From assembly GCA_905233275.1 (NCBI GenBank), contig CAJODR010000010.1:1-64000 (forward strand): a stretch of 64,000 nucleotides of DNA, read 5' to 3'. A program made the position numbers and the translations under genes. This stretch comes from an uncultured Bacteroidales bacterium. Its GTDB lineage: Bacteria; Bacteroidota; Bacteroidia; Bacteroidales; UBA932. Below are positions 38,035 to 47,129 of this stretch, in pieces. The notes under the pieces were generated by a model. That model was not told where the DNA came from. It did not search any database and worked only from the letters and a program-made list of their open reading frames with translations. Every line of letters starts with the position of its first letter. The stretch's first letter is position 1.

Positions 38035-39465
38035 ATGCTGAACAGTATTTCGAGTCCGTCGAAAGAGTCCATATTCTACAAGATCCCGACAATCATCGGC
38101 GACCTTGCCGTGCAGTTCCTGGTGCTGTGGTTCCTGGTGTGGCACACCGGGATGGTCAGGGATGCCAACATGCCGATTTATTCCAAATCCGGTACTTTCC
38201 TCATCCTTGCGATCAGCTATTTCCTCACCGTAGCCCTCTTAGGGATCAAAATCGGGGACAGGAAGCATTCTGCGGTCAGTATCATGGGGCGCGGCATCCT
38301 CAATGCCTTCCTGACCTGGGTGTTCTTCAACGGCCTCATGGCCATCATCTATGAGCTCACCTTGCAGGGCAAGCTGCTATTATTGCAACTCGTCCTGACA
38401 ACTGCCGGCGTGGTGTTATGGCACATGGCTGTAAGATTCGGCGTGAGCCGGGTCCGTAAAATGGGGCACAACACCTACAGTCTCCTCATGATCGGCACGG
38501 ATGAAAACATGGTCAGCATCTTCAAGACCTATTCCAAGCCGTTCGGCTCAAAAGGCTATAACATCTTCGGATTCTTCACCGACGATGAAAGTGCCGTCCC
38601 GGCCGAATCACATTATCTCGGCCCTCTGTGTGATGCGCTTGCATACATCAATGACAACGCGATAAACATCAAGGAAGTATATTGCAGCATATCCCCGGCA
38701 TCCCATAAGGATTACGTCGACAGCCTCATCGCCGCCTGCGAAGCCCATATGATCCGCTTCAAATTCGTCCCTTCGCTCGAAGGCTATCCGCGTCACCAGA
38801 TGCAGTTCACCCAGGTCGGCAATGTCAATGTCGTCAGTCTCCACGACGAGCCGCTCAATTCTATGACTGCAAAGGTCGTAAAGAGGGCGTTCGATCTCTT
38901 CATTTCCGGGCTGTTCCTCATCACGCTGTATCCGTTCATCTGGCTTGTCTGCGCCATCGGCATAAAATTATCCTCGCCCCACGGTCCCATTCTCTTCAGG
39001 CAGAAGCGCACGGGCTACGAGGGCAAGGAATTTGACTGCCTCAAATTCCGCTCAATGCACCCCTCGGCCGATGCCGACACCAAGCAGGCGGTCAAGAACG
39101 ACAGCCGGGTTTTCCGCTTCGGCGAATTCATCCGCAAGACCTCCATCGACGAGCTGCCTCAGTTCATCAACGTCTTCAAGGGCGACATGTCCATCATCGG
39201 TCCCCGTCCGCACATGCTGCACCACACGGAAGTCTATTCGGCGCTTATCGGCGACTACATGGTGCGTCATCTCGCCAAGCCCGGCATCACCGGATGGGCC
39301 CAGGTCAACGGCTGCCGCGGGGAGACAAAAGAGCTCGAGGACATGAAGGAGAGGGTCGAAAAGGACATCTTCTACATCGAGCACTGGTCCGTCGACCTGG
39401 ATCTTTCGATATTCTTCATCACCATCTGGCAGACGCTGTTCCACAGGGACGAAAAGGCGTACTAA
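38035..39465 (+). CDS. Polyprenyl-phosphate glycosylphosphotransferase (WcaJ/WbaP-like)
   Basis: 476 aa, RAFDLFISGLFLITLYPFIWLVCAIGIKLSSPHGPILFRQKRTGYEGKEFDCLKFRSM, IDELPQFINVFKGDMSIIGPRP. Confidence 0.93.
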   Translation: MLNSISSPSKESIFYKIPTIIGDLAVQFLVLWFLVWHTGMVRDANMPIYSKSGTFLILAISYFLTVALLGIKIGDRKHSAVSIMGRGILNAFLTWVFFNGLMAIIYELTLQGKLLLLQLVLTTAGVVLWHMAVRFGVSRVRKMGHNTYSLLMIGTDENMVSIFKTYSKPFGSKGYNIFGFFTDDESAVPAESHYLGPLCDALAYINDNAINIKEVYCSISPASHKDYVDSLIAACEAHMIRFKFVPSLEGYPRHQMQFTQVGNVNVVSLHDEPLNSMTAKVVKRAFDLFISGLFLITLYPFIWLVCAIGIKLSSPHGPILFRQKRTGYEGKEFDCLKFRSMHPSADADTKQAVKNDSRVFRFGEFIRKTSIDELPQFINVFKGDMSIIGPRPHMLHHTEVYSALIGDYMVRHLAKPGITGWAQVNGCRGETKELEDMKERVEKDIFYIEHWSVDLDLSIFFITIWQTLFHRDEKAY

Positions 39466-39468
39466 GCG

Positions 39469-40584
39469 ATGACTCTGCTCCTCTACATACTTGACGTCGT
39501 ACTCACATTCGCCGTAGGCTGGGTTGTGATACGGTGGATTATGGAGATGGGGTACAGGAAGGGCATTTACGACCTGCCTGACGGCAAGAGGAAGATCCAT
39601 TCGGTGCCGATTCCGCGTCTCGGCGGCTTGGCGTTCTTCCCCATCATCTCGATTACGATGGCCATCATGATGCTGTTCCTGATCCCGATGATGAAGGAGT
39701 CGTGGCAGGACAGTTTTACTGAGCTCTGGGCGCTTGCGGCGCTGTTTTTCGCCTCAGCCATCCTCTATATCCTCGGCCTCGCGGAAGATCTCCACAGGGT
39801 GAGGGGGCTGTATAAATTCTTCGTTATGACCGCCGCCACTATCATCCTCGTGGTCTCCGCCGGAATAGTCAATTCCGAAGGTGGTCTGCTCCTAAGGGAT
39901 CCGGACGGCATTTTCGGGATAGAGCACTTTCCCATATGTGTGAGTATCATAGTGACTATCATATCATTCCTGCATATGATAAACGCCGTCAACCTCATTG
40001 ACGGCGTGGACGGGCTCTCAACTGATATCTGCCTTCTTGCGCTGGGAGTTCTCGGCACCATGGAGTATATGGAAGACCATACCGGGTATGCACTTCTGGC
40101 CCTTGCAGCCATCTGCGTCCTGCTCCCCTTCCGCTATTACAACACCCACGGGCTCAAGAAAAAGGGCGAAAAACTCTTCATGGGCGACACCGGATGCTGG
40201 ACGCTCGGTATGCTGATCACGTTCTTCATCATCCACCTGTCATCCTGCAAGCCGGTGCATCCCGAAAGGCATTATATGCTGATAGGATACACTACGATGA
40301 TAGTGCCGCTGCTGGACCTCCCGAGGGTGGGCATTCACCGGATGCTCCTCGGCCGCGGCCCGTTCGTTCCGGACAACAGCCATATCCATCACAAACTCAT
40401 GCGCCTGGGCATGAATCCGCTCGGCATCAGGACATTCGTTACCTTCACCACGATTGTTTTCGTGGTGGCCAACATGCTCCTTGCAGACCGACTTAATGTA
40501 GCTTGGATAATCGCCGCAGACGTCGCGGCATGGATGCTCCTCAACTGGATCCTCAATCTTCGGATCCGTCAGTTTGAGCGCTAG
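39469..40584 (+). CDS. MraY/WecA-family polyprenyl-phosphate GlcNAc-1-phosphate transferase
   Basis: 371 aa multi-TM, KIHSVPIPRLGGLAFF, INAVNLIDGVDGLS, FMGDTGCWTLG. Confidence 0.92.
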   Translation: MTLLLYILDVVLTFAVGWVVIRWIMEMGYRKGIYDLPDGKRKIHSVPIPRLGGLAFFPIISITMAIMMLFLIPMMKESWQDSFTELWALAALFFASAILYILGLAEDLHRVRGLYKFFVMTAATIILVVSAGIVNSEGGLLLRDPDGIFGIEHFPICVSIIVTIISFLHMINAVNLIDGVDGLSTDICLLALGVLGTMEYMEDHTGYALLALAAICVLLPFRYYNTHGLKKKGEKLFMGDTGCWTLGMLITFFIIHLSSCKPVHPERHYMLIGYTTMIVPLLDLPRVGIHRMLLGRGPFVPDNSHIHHKLMRLGMNPLGIRTFVTFTTIVFVVANMLLADRLNVAWIIAADVAAWMLLNWILNLRIRQFER

Positions 40585-42205
40585 CCTGGGATTTGCCCCT
40601 TTTCCATCTGCGATAGATAGAACGGCGGGATTCTTTGGAGGAGACCCTGATATTGTCACCTTTGTAGCAGCCGTCATCGCCGCCGCGGGTTTCGAAGCGG
40701 ATGCGGCCGTCGACCGTGTTGCCGTAGATGCGGTTGCCGACATTGACGCGTTTTATGCGCGAATCAGGCATGGTCTCGACATTGGCTACTCGCCTGAAAT
40801 CCAGCGTGTAGCAGTTCCTGATGTCGAGAACGAGGTTGCCGTACGCGGTGACATTCGACGCTCCGTCGTCGCCGAATATGCCCCTGTTGTCCTTTGCACC
40901 GTCGATGTCGTGGATGAAGTTGCGGCGGATGGTGACGTCGCGGTTCATCGTCCAGATGTATATGCCGCCGCTGTCCATGAGGGTCCTCGTGACGGGCGCG
41001 CCGAGGAACGGTTCGCTGAGGAATATCTCATTGTCCTCGACCATGCCGGAAGTGACCTCTCCCCCGTCGCTGCGGAAATGGTGGCCGATACCGATAGCCG
41101 CGTAGGAGAAATCGCTGAAGCGATTGCCGCTGACGATGAAATCGGTCCCGCGGACGATTACATCGAATGACTGGGTCATCCGGAGGCCGTTGCCCTCGAA
41201 GGTGTTGCTGAGGATCCTGGTGCCTTCAGATTTGCCGTCGGAGAGGACTCCGTCGAGGTAACAGCCTGTCACGGTGTTGTCCTCAAAGACGAAATTGGAT
41301 GTGCCGAGGCAATAGGCGACTCTGCCGTGGAGGCCGGAGAAAGCAGATTCCTTAACCTCAATTGAATTGGCGGATATGCCGCGGAATTCGAGGAGCGGGC
41401 CTTCACCGGCATTGCCGATAAAAACGGCCTTGGAAAGGGCCAGGGAGCCGATATGGCAGTTCCGTACCCTAAGGAATGAGGTGGCCTCGCCCTGGTGAAT
41501 CCTCCGGCCGCTGTAGAAGATTCGTCCGGCATGGACGCATGGGGCGCCGGGAGACGGGACATTGACGAGGATGTATTTGGGGTACTTTTTGCCGTAATAG
41601 CGGTCGCGGGTCAGGTAATCGAGGGATGCCGTCGAGGAGAAATAGATATAGCCGTTCTCGATCTTCTCCACCTTGTGGACTCCTGAGCCGTACCACTGGC
41701 TGAGGACGATGTAGACATCTTTTGACAGCAACTCCGGCAGCTCGGGTTCGGAAGCCTTCAATTTGAAGAGATCGCCGGCTTCGGATACGTCGGAGAGACT
41801 CTGGCGGGGCGCGGTGCGGAATTCGACGGGAGTCGCGCTATCGGGGTCGATGAATACGGATGTTTCGGAGAATTCCCCCTCGTAAGGAGCTGATCCATAG
41901 GCCATCTCGTACGTGCGGCCCTTGGGGATGAATGTGGCTCCGTGGCACTTGAAGGACAGGCGGAAGTCCTCCCGGTCGAGGCCGTCCAGGGTGATGTGTC
42001 CTTCGCTGAAGTAGTAGGTGCCGCCGGAGAACTTGACGTCAACTCTCTGTTTTCCTTCGCCGTAGGCACGCAAAATATCGGTCCCGAGCGTATCAAACGC
42101 TGCCTGGTCCCGGACATGGATGACTTCCCTGTCGGGATTGCCAAGATGTGGCGGGAACTGCGATAACAACGAAGAAATCAGCATGGTTGAAACAATTGAG
42201 AGCAT
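40553..42205 (-). CDS. Right-handed beta-helix protein (exported), paralog of 57027..58514
   Basis: 550 aa with repeated N.x.G/N.F beta-helix coils. C-terminal SGGIYIWTMNRDVTIRRNFIHDIDGAKDNRGIFGDDGASNV...RVNVGNRIYGNTVDGRIRFE. Confidence 0.8.
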   Translation of the reverse strand: MLSIVSTMLISSLLSQFPPHLGNPDREVIHVRDQAAFDTLGTDILRAYGEGKQRVDVKFSGGTYYFSEGHITLDGLDREDFRLSFKCHGATFIPKGRTYEMAYGSAPYEGEFSETSVFIDPDSATPVEFRTAPRQSLSDVSEAGDLFKLKASEPELPELLSKDVYIVLSQWYGSGVHKVEKIENGYIYFSSTASLDYLTRDRYYGKKYPKYILVNVPSPGAPCVHAGRIFYSGRRIHQGEATSFLRVRNCHIGSLALSKAVFIGNAGEGPLLEFRGISANSIEVKESAFSGLHGRVAYCLGTSNFVFEDNTVTGCYLDGVLSDGKSEGTRILSNTFEGNGLRMTQSFDVIVRGTDFIVSGNRFSDFSYAAIGIGHHFRSDGGEVTSGMVEDNEIFLSEPFLGAPVTRTLMDSGGIYIWTMNRDVTIRRNFIHDIDGAKDNRGIFGDDGASNVTAYGNLVLDIRNCYTLDFRRVANVETMPDSRIKRVNVGNRIYGNTVDGRIRFETRGGDDGCYKGDNIRVSSKESRRSIYRRWKRGKSQASAQTDGSED

Positions 42206-42206
42206 T

Positions 42207-43550
42207 CTAAATACTGATTAAATTCTTCCCTGCATAAAAGTCTTCTATCACCTCAACAATTGCCTTTGACACAACAGGAAGGATATAATGGCTTTGCCGG
42301 CCACTCTCGATAGCCTTGACGAATTGCACCAACTCATACCTTATACCTTCACCATCCAATTGATAAAAATACCGCTTATTGTTATTGGTGTCTTCGAATC
42401 TTATTTCAAAATAATCGGTTTTCCACCATGGAGCCGGAACATATACATAGCCCTTCGTACCGCTGATTACCAAGTCTCCCTCACTTTTTACACCTTTACC
42501 CACTTTGATGGAGGCGACGGCATGGTCATAAACAAAAGTGATTCTCGTAAAAATATCAAATTGACCGGATGGATCAATGAAACTCGAGGAAATATCCTTA
42601 TTCTTATAATCCGGTCCCAATAACTGGAATACAGGAAGCATAGCTGTCGGCCCCCATGCACAGATAGTGTTCCACTTGTTAACGAGATCCGGACTGCCAG
42701 AATCCTGAAAATCTTTCAGACTGGTACATGTCGCATCCACTGATACTATACGCCCGATTTTACCTCCTTTCAGCAATAGGATCAGCCTATTGTAAGCCAT
42801 TGAGTAAGCTGTTTTGATGGCATCCATCAAAACCACCCCATGCTGCCTGGCCAGTTTGATCAGTTCATCATATTGTGCGACATTCAATACAATTGGAGAC
42901 TCGCACAATACATGTTTCTTTTTAAGCAGGGCTTTCTTGATGTGCTCGAAATGCTGGGAAGGATGCGAAACGACATACACCGCATCGACTTTTTCAAGCA
43001 AATCATCATATGTGTCGGCGATGAACTCAATCTCGGGGAAAGCCTTTTTCGTAAGCTCGGCATTGTCAACGAAAGCACCTGAGACCTTCAGACCGTTAAC
43101 ATAATAGCTCTCGGCCGCATATTTCTGGATACCGGTATAACGACCTACCAGCCCCAAGCGCACAAGATTGCGTTCCGCCCTCAGATCTGTACTGGAAACA
43201 CCTTGAGTACGGTCAAGATACACAACTTTGCAATACTCATTGAGATAATCGAATTTCCCGGTCCAGTCGCTTCCGATTGCAAAAATATCGACATCGTAAC
43301 GCTGGATATCATCGATCTTCTGGCCTTCATACTCTTCGACAATCACCTCGTCGGCCAGGCCTGTTTTCCTGACGGCCTCAATACGCTCCATCAGACTCTG
43401 TTCTACATTTATCTTGCCCCTGGCTTTGTCAAAATCATCAGCAGTAACGCCGACGATCAGATAATCGCCCAGAGCCTTTGCGCGCTCCAGCAAACGCTGG
43501 TGACCATAATGGAACAAATCGTAAGTTCCGTATGTAATAACCTTAACCAT
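42207..43550 (-). CDS. Fused TagD-like cytidylyltransferase and Gfo/Idh/MocA oxidoreductase
   Basis: N-terminal VITYGTYDLFHYGHQRLL and RTQGVSSTDLR nucleotidyltransferase motifs. C-terminal oxidoreductase (AVYVVSHPSQHFEHIKKALLKKKHVLCESPIVL). Confidence 0.88.
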   Translation of the reverse strand: MVKVITYGTYDLFHYGHQRLLERAKALGDYLIVGVTADDFDKARGKINVEQSLMERIEAVRKTGLADEVIVEEYEGQKIDDIQRYDVDIFAIGSDWTGKFDYLNEYCKVVYLDRTQGVSSTDLRAERNLVRLGLVGRYTGIQKYAAESYYVNGLKVSGAFVDNAELTKKAFPEIEFIADTYDDLLEKVDAVYVVSHPSQHFEHIKKALLKKKHVLCESPIVLNVAQYDELIKLARQHGVVLMDAIKTAYSMAYNRLILLLKGGKIGRIVSVDATCTSLKDFQDSGSPDLVNKWNTICAWGPTAMLPVFQLLGPDYKNKDISSSFIDPSGQFDIFTRITFVYDHAVASIKVGKGVKSEGDLVISGTKGYVYVPAPWWKTDYFEIRFEDTNNNKRYFYQLDGEGIRYELVQFVKAIESGRQSHYILPVVSKAIVEVIEDFYAGKNLISI

Positions 43551-44373
43551 TATCTTTCCAGTAGAATTTAATCCAATATTGCTTTGGGTGGCACTTATCC
43601 TCCGGTGGGAGTTGCATATAATCGCCATACAACTGCCTCAACACCCTGTCATAACCATTCTGCGCACAAAAACGGCAGTCTTCAAAATCAAAGAGTTCTG
43701 TATCCCTGAAATCCTCTTTTGAAAAAAGAATCGGGCCGTCATCAAGACAGGACATTTGGCCATATTCAACACAATCTTCATAGCTGTATCTGGTCATAAT
43801 AGCTTCGATACGCTTTAACAGGACTGCGGGCAACCACCCATTGAGACCAATTACTCTGGCCACAACCGTTTTTATCTTTGACCATAAAGAGTCCGTGGCT
43901 ACGATGTGATGATTCTGCCTGCGGAATTTGTATACCACCCAACTAATTCGTTTCAAATGCTTATACCTCCGGCTGTATTCTTTCTGATTAACGACACCGT
44001 CCAAAGGGAATATGTCAATCCACAGACCCGATGGCTGAGCAGTCCACGGACGCTCGGTCTGGTAACCGGTCCTGTTACATTCAACCACTCGGGCAAACGC
44101 TGCAAGAGCCGTCTTATCATTCCCATAATAGATAAGTCGCAGTTTGTCGGAATAGTACTCTTTGCAGAAGCGTTCATAGTCAGGACGGGGCATCACAATA
44201 TCCACGTCGTCATCCCAAGGGATGAAACCTTTGTGACGAAGAGCCCCTATAAGAGTCCCGTATGCGATGGAATACCTTATTCCTCGTTCGGTACAAAAGG
44301 CATGAACATCCTTGAGGATATCAAGACTGACCTGCTGAAGCTCCTGCAGTGTCAATTCCTTTATTTCGCCCAT
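43543..44373 (-). CDS. LicD family phosphotransferase
   Basis: RYSIAYGTLIGALRHKGFIPWDDDVDIVMPRPDYERF. Confidence 0.93.
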   Translation of the reverse strand: MGEIKELTLQELQQVSLDILKDVHAFCTERGIRYSIAYGTLIGALRHKGFIPWDDDVDIVMPRPDYERFCKEYYSDKLRLIYYGNDKTALAAFARVVECNRTGYQTERPWTAQPSGLWIDIFPLDGVVNQKEYSRRYKHLKRISWVVYKFRRQNHHIVATDSLWSKIKTVVARVIGLNGWLPAVLLKRIEAIMTRYSYEDCVEYGQMSCLDDGPILFSKEDFRDTELFDFEDCRFCAQNGYDRVLRQLYGDYMQLPPEDKCHPKQYWIKFYWKDNG

Positions 44374-44984
44374 ATTCGTTTATACAATTTGCCTAATGCA
44401 GTATCTGAGCCGTTCCTGTGTCTGGTCGTCCGAATAAAGATCCACGACAGGTAAAAATGTAACCTTAATCCGACACAACTCTTTCTGACATCGTCATCAA
44501 GATATTTGATAAATACATAGGACCAATAATCAGTAGAACGGTACGATTCCAATTCGTAAATCCGGAATCCGTTTGATAAATGCCATCTAACTGAACTCTC
44601 GGCTTTACATGCTGTATCGCTCAAAACATACTTTGCATTCTTGTCCAGCAACAATTCCGTCCAGGCCTGTGCCAATTTTGTTCCAACGCCAGAATGTTTT
44701 GCTTCAGGAGCAACTGCCAGATACTCATGGTAGCCATAAATCCGGCCTTTCTTATCTGTCCTGACATGTATAGTAACGGTCCCGAGCAATTTTCCACTGT
44801 CATTATCAAGCGCGACGAATACATATCCTCCTTTCATCTTTACTTCAAACTCCCCTGCCGTCATAGCAGAACATGTAAAACGGAGTCCCTGATGAAGGCG
44901 CTCTTCAAAAGCGGCATGAATCATATCAGCCAACTCTTGATAATCAATCCCGGTATCGGAAAGAAGACGAATCAAAACATCCAT
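44361..44984 (-). CDS. GNAT family N-acetyltransferase
   Basis: YLAVAPEAKHSGVGTKLAQAWTELL acetyl-CoA motif. Confidence 0.75.
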   Translation of the reverse strand: MDVLIRLLSDTGIDYQELADMIHAAFEERLHQGLRFTCSAMTAGEFEVKMKGGYVFVALDNDSGKLLGTVTIHVRTDKKGRIYGYHEYLAVAPEAKHSGVGTKLAQAWTELLLDKNAKYVLSDTACKAESSVRWHLSNGFRIYELESYRSTDYWSYVFIKYLDDDVRKSCVGLRLHFYLSWIFIRTTRHRNGSDTALGKLYKRIWAK

Positions 44985-45002
44985 ACGCAGAACCGGGTAT
45001 CT

Positions 45003-46091
45003 CTATTCGATCGGCAAAGACAAATCGTGTCCTCTTCCAATACGAATCATATCAATCTCATCATTTGTGTAATCAAAGACAAAAACCGAGAGAGCCGATT
45101 CGTTAACCGTACCGGACCTGGCCGATTCATTATTGACCGTCTGTTGACTGTCCGTAGCCGTGGATATCACAGGTATTCCTCCTTCTGTATAAAGGACACA
45201 ATCCAAATGACAATGACCACCGATACATGTAATAATACGTGATGATTCTTCAGTAAAAGCATATTCCAGCGTTGTCCCGCCATATTCGAATACTCCGTTT
45301 GCACCTGCATTGAAGTCATCCATGATATTTGTAATGGACCGGATGAAATCAGGCATATAAGGCCTACGTGGCTTTTCGTAATCCAGATTGCACCACAGAT
45401 GACTCAATACTACGATTCTCCATCCTTCCGGTGTATCATTGAGCGAATTGACCAGAAACTCGGCAGTATTAATCAGCTTATCCCTGAACTGGGAGTAATA
45501 ATACCGTCCTGTATCTAGGCAGATGAAACGCGTCCTACTGGCCGGACGGTCGAAATAAAAACTGAAATACTCACCATATATGCACTCCCCCATCCCCTTC
45601 TGGAGATAATCGAATACCTCCTCATCGGAAAGATGGTACTGAACATCATCAGGATGCCCGTCAGAGTTGTTGTCATGATTACCAACGAGATAATACATAT
45701 TGCAATCGAGACGGTCGTAAGCCTGACGAAAACTCTCTCCGAGAGAAACAGCTCGCTCCGGATCACTGAACCATGTCGTTATGACATCTCCTCCGAACAC
45801 CACGTCCTCGACAGGAGTACTGTGAATAATATGATTAATAAGTGATGGTGATACCTTCCGGTTGTCTCCCCAATGCGAATCGGTGAAGAAAAGCAATGCT
45901 GCATAATCATCTCCGGCTTGAAGAATACTGCTGTTAATTAGTTCTTCCTTCTCCTTGAGGTGTCCGACAAAATACTCCGGGACAGAGGTGACGACCACAT
46001 CATCACGGACCTCCGGACCAGCAAAACCTATGCATCCGGAAATAAGTAAAGAAAATAAGAGCAGACCGATAATCCTAGAATTCAAACTCAT
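45003..46091 (-). CDS. Metallophosphoesterase, lipoprotein
   Basis: Lipobox LLISGC. LFFTDSHWGDN, VFGGDVITT, YLVGNHDNN, IGGHCHLD motifs. Confidence 0.87.
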   Translation of the reverse strand: MSLNSRIIGLLLFSLLISGCIGFAGPEVRDDVVVTSVPEYFVGHLKEKEELINSSILQAGDDYAALLFFTDSHWGDNRKVSPSLINHIIHSTPVEDVVFGGDVITTWFSDPERAVSLGESFRQAYDRLDCNMYYLVGNHDNNSDGHPDDVQYHLSDEEVFDYLQKGMGECIYGEYFSFYFDRPASRTRFICLDTGRYYYSQFRDKLINTAEFLVNSLNDTPEGWRIVVLSHLWCNLDYEKPRRPYMPDFIRSITNIMDDFNAGANGVFEYGGTTLEYAFTEESSRIITCIGGHCHLDCVLYTEGGIPVISTATDSQQTVNNESARSGTVNESALSVFVFDYTNDEIDMIRIGRGHDLSLPIE

Positions 46092-47118
46092 GAATCCTCG
46101 ATGCCAATACTCTTAATTCATCATCAGTCTGCAGTCCCATATGAGACACTCGATAAAAACCGGGTACAGAGCCGGGCATGATGAACGTATCATATTTCTC
46201 AATAAGACCATTGAAGACCTTACGCTCTGCTGTATCGTTCGTCTGAAAACCTGTTACCGCCACTGACGGGGTCTCGGCAGGAACATCCCATCCATACTTC
46301 TTGCATAATTCCCGGAAGAAAAAGGCGCGATGCCTCACTTCTTCGATATTCTTCCATTCTCCTCCCTCGGACTGAAGTTGTTTAAGGCGGGCATTCAACT
46401 GCAAGTAAAGAATTGTAGCTGGGCTGTAAGGTGTCTGACCGCGCCTTAAATTGCTGAAATTTTCATCAAAATCCCAGTAATAGCCTTTATGTGCGAATTC
46501 ATAATCATCCAGTTTCCTGTTGAAGAACAGCACAGACAGCCCGGGTGGAATGTTAAGTCCTTTTTGGGTACTGGTTACACATATGTCAATATCCAAATCG
46601 TCCATGCTCAATTCCTCCGCCAAGAACGAACTTATGACGTCCACCACCAACGACACATTGTATTTATGGCATATATCACTGATCTTTTTTAAATCGAACA
46701 ACTGGCCTGTGCTTGTTTCATGATGCTGGCAAAGGAATACCTCAGGGCGCTCTGCAGCAACGGTTTTTTCCAAGTCCGCATAATCGATATCCCTTGCGAA
46801 AGGAACTTTGTAATCGACTGCTGCGACCCCATAATACTCGCAAAGCTGGAACCAGCGATGTCCGAAAGATCCACCGTCAATAACGAATGCCTTCTTTTTC
46901 GTCGAGCAATAATTCTCGACAACTGCACTCATCGCTCCTGTGCCGGAGCCAGTGTAGATAATCGTTCGGCCACCGGTACAGTGAATCAAATCCAGGAGGA
47001 TTCGTTCCGATTCCTTATTGATTTCAGAGAACGCACAGGTCCTCATATACATGAAAGGCTGAGAGCCTATCTGCATTATCGACTCATCGATATTGCCGGG
47101 GAAAACATAAGACTGCAT
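46075..47118 (-). CDS. Class V PLP-dependent aminotransferase
   Basis: IIYTGSGTGAMSAVVENY, VFLCQHHETSTGQLFDL, VVDVISSF, VTSTQKGLNIPPGLSV (Schiff-base Lys). Confidence 0.88.
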   Translation of the reverse strand: MQSYVFPGNIDESIMQIGSQPFMYMRTCAFSEINKESERILLDLIHCTGGRTIIYTGSGTGAMSAVVENYCSTKKKAFVIDGGSFGHRWFQLCEYYGVAAVDYKVPFARDIDYADLEKTVAAERPEVFLCQHHETSTGQLFDLKKISDICHKYNVSLVVDVISSFLAEELSMDDLDIDICVTSTQKGLNIPPGLSVLFFNRKLDDYEFAHKGYYWDFDENFSNLRRGQTPYSPATILYLQLNARLKQLQSEGGEWKNIEEVRHRAFFFRELCKKYGWDVPAETPSVAVTGFQTNDTAERKVFNGLIEKYDTFIMPGSVPGFYRVSHMGLQTDDELRVLASRIHEFEF

Positions 47119-47129
47119 GTACAGAATAA

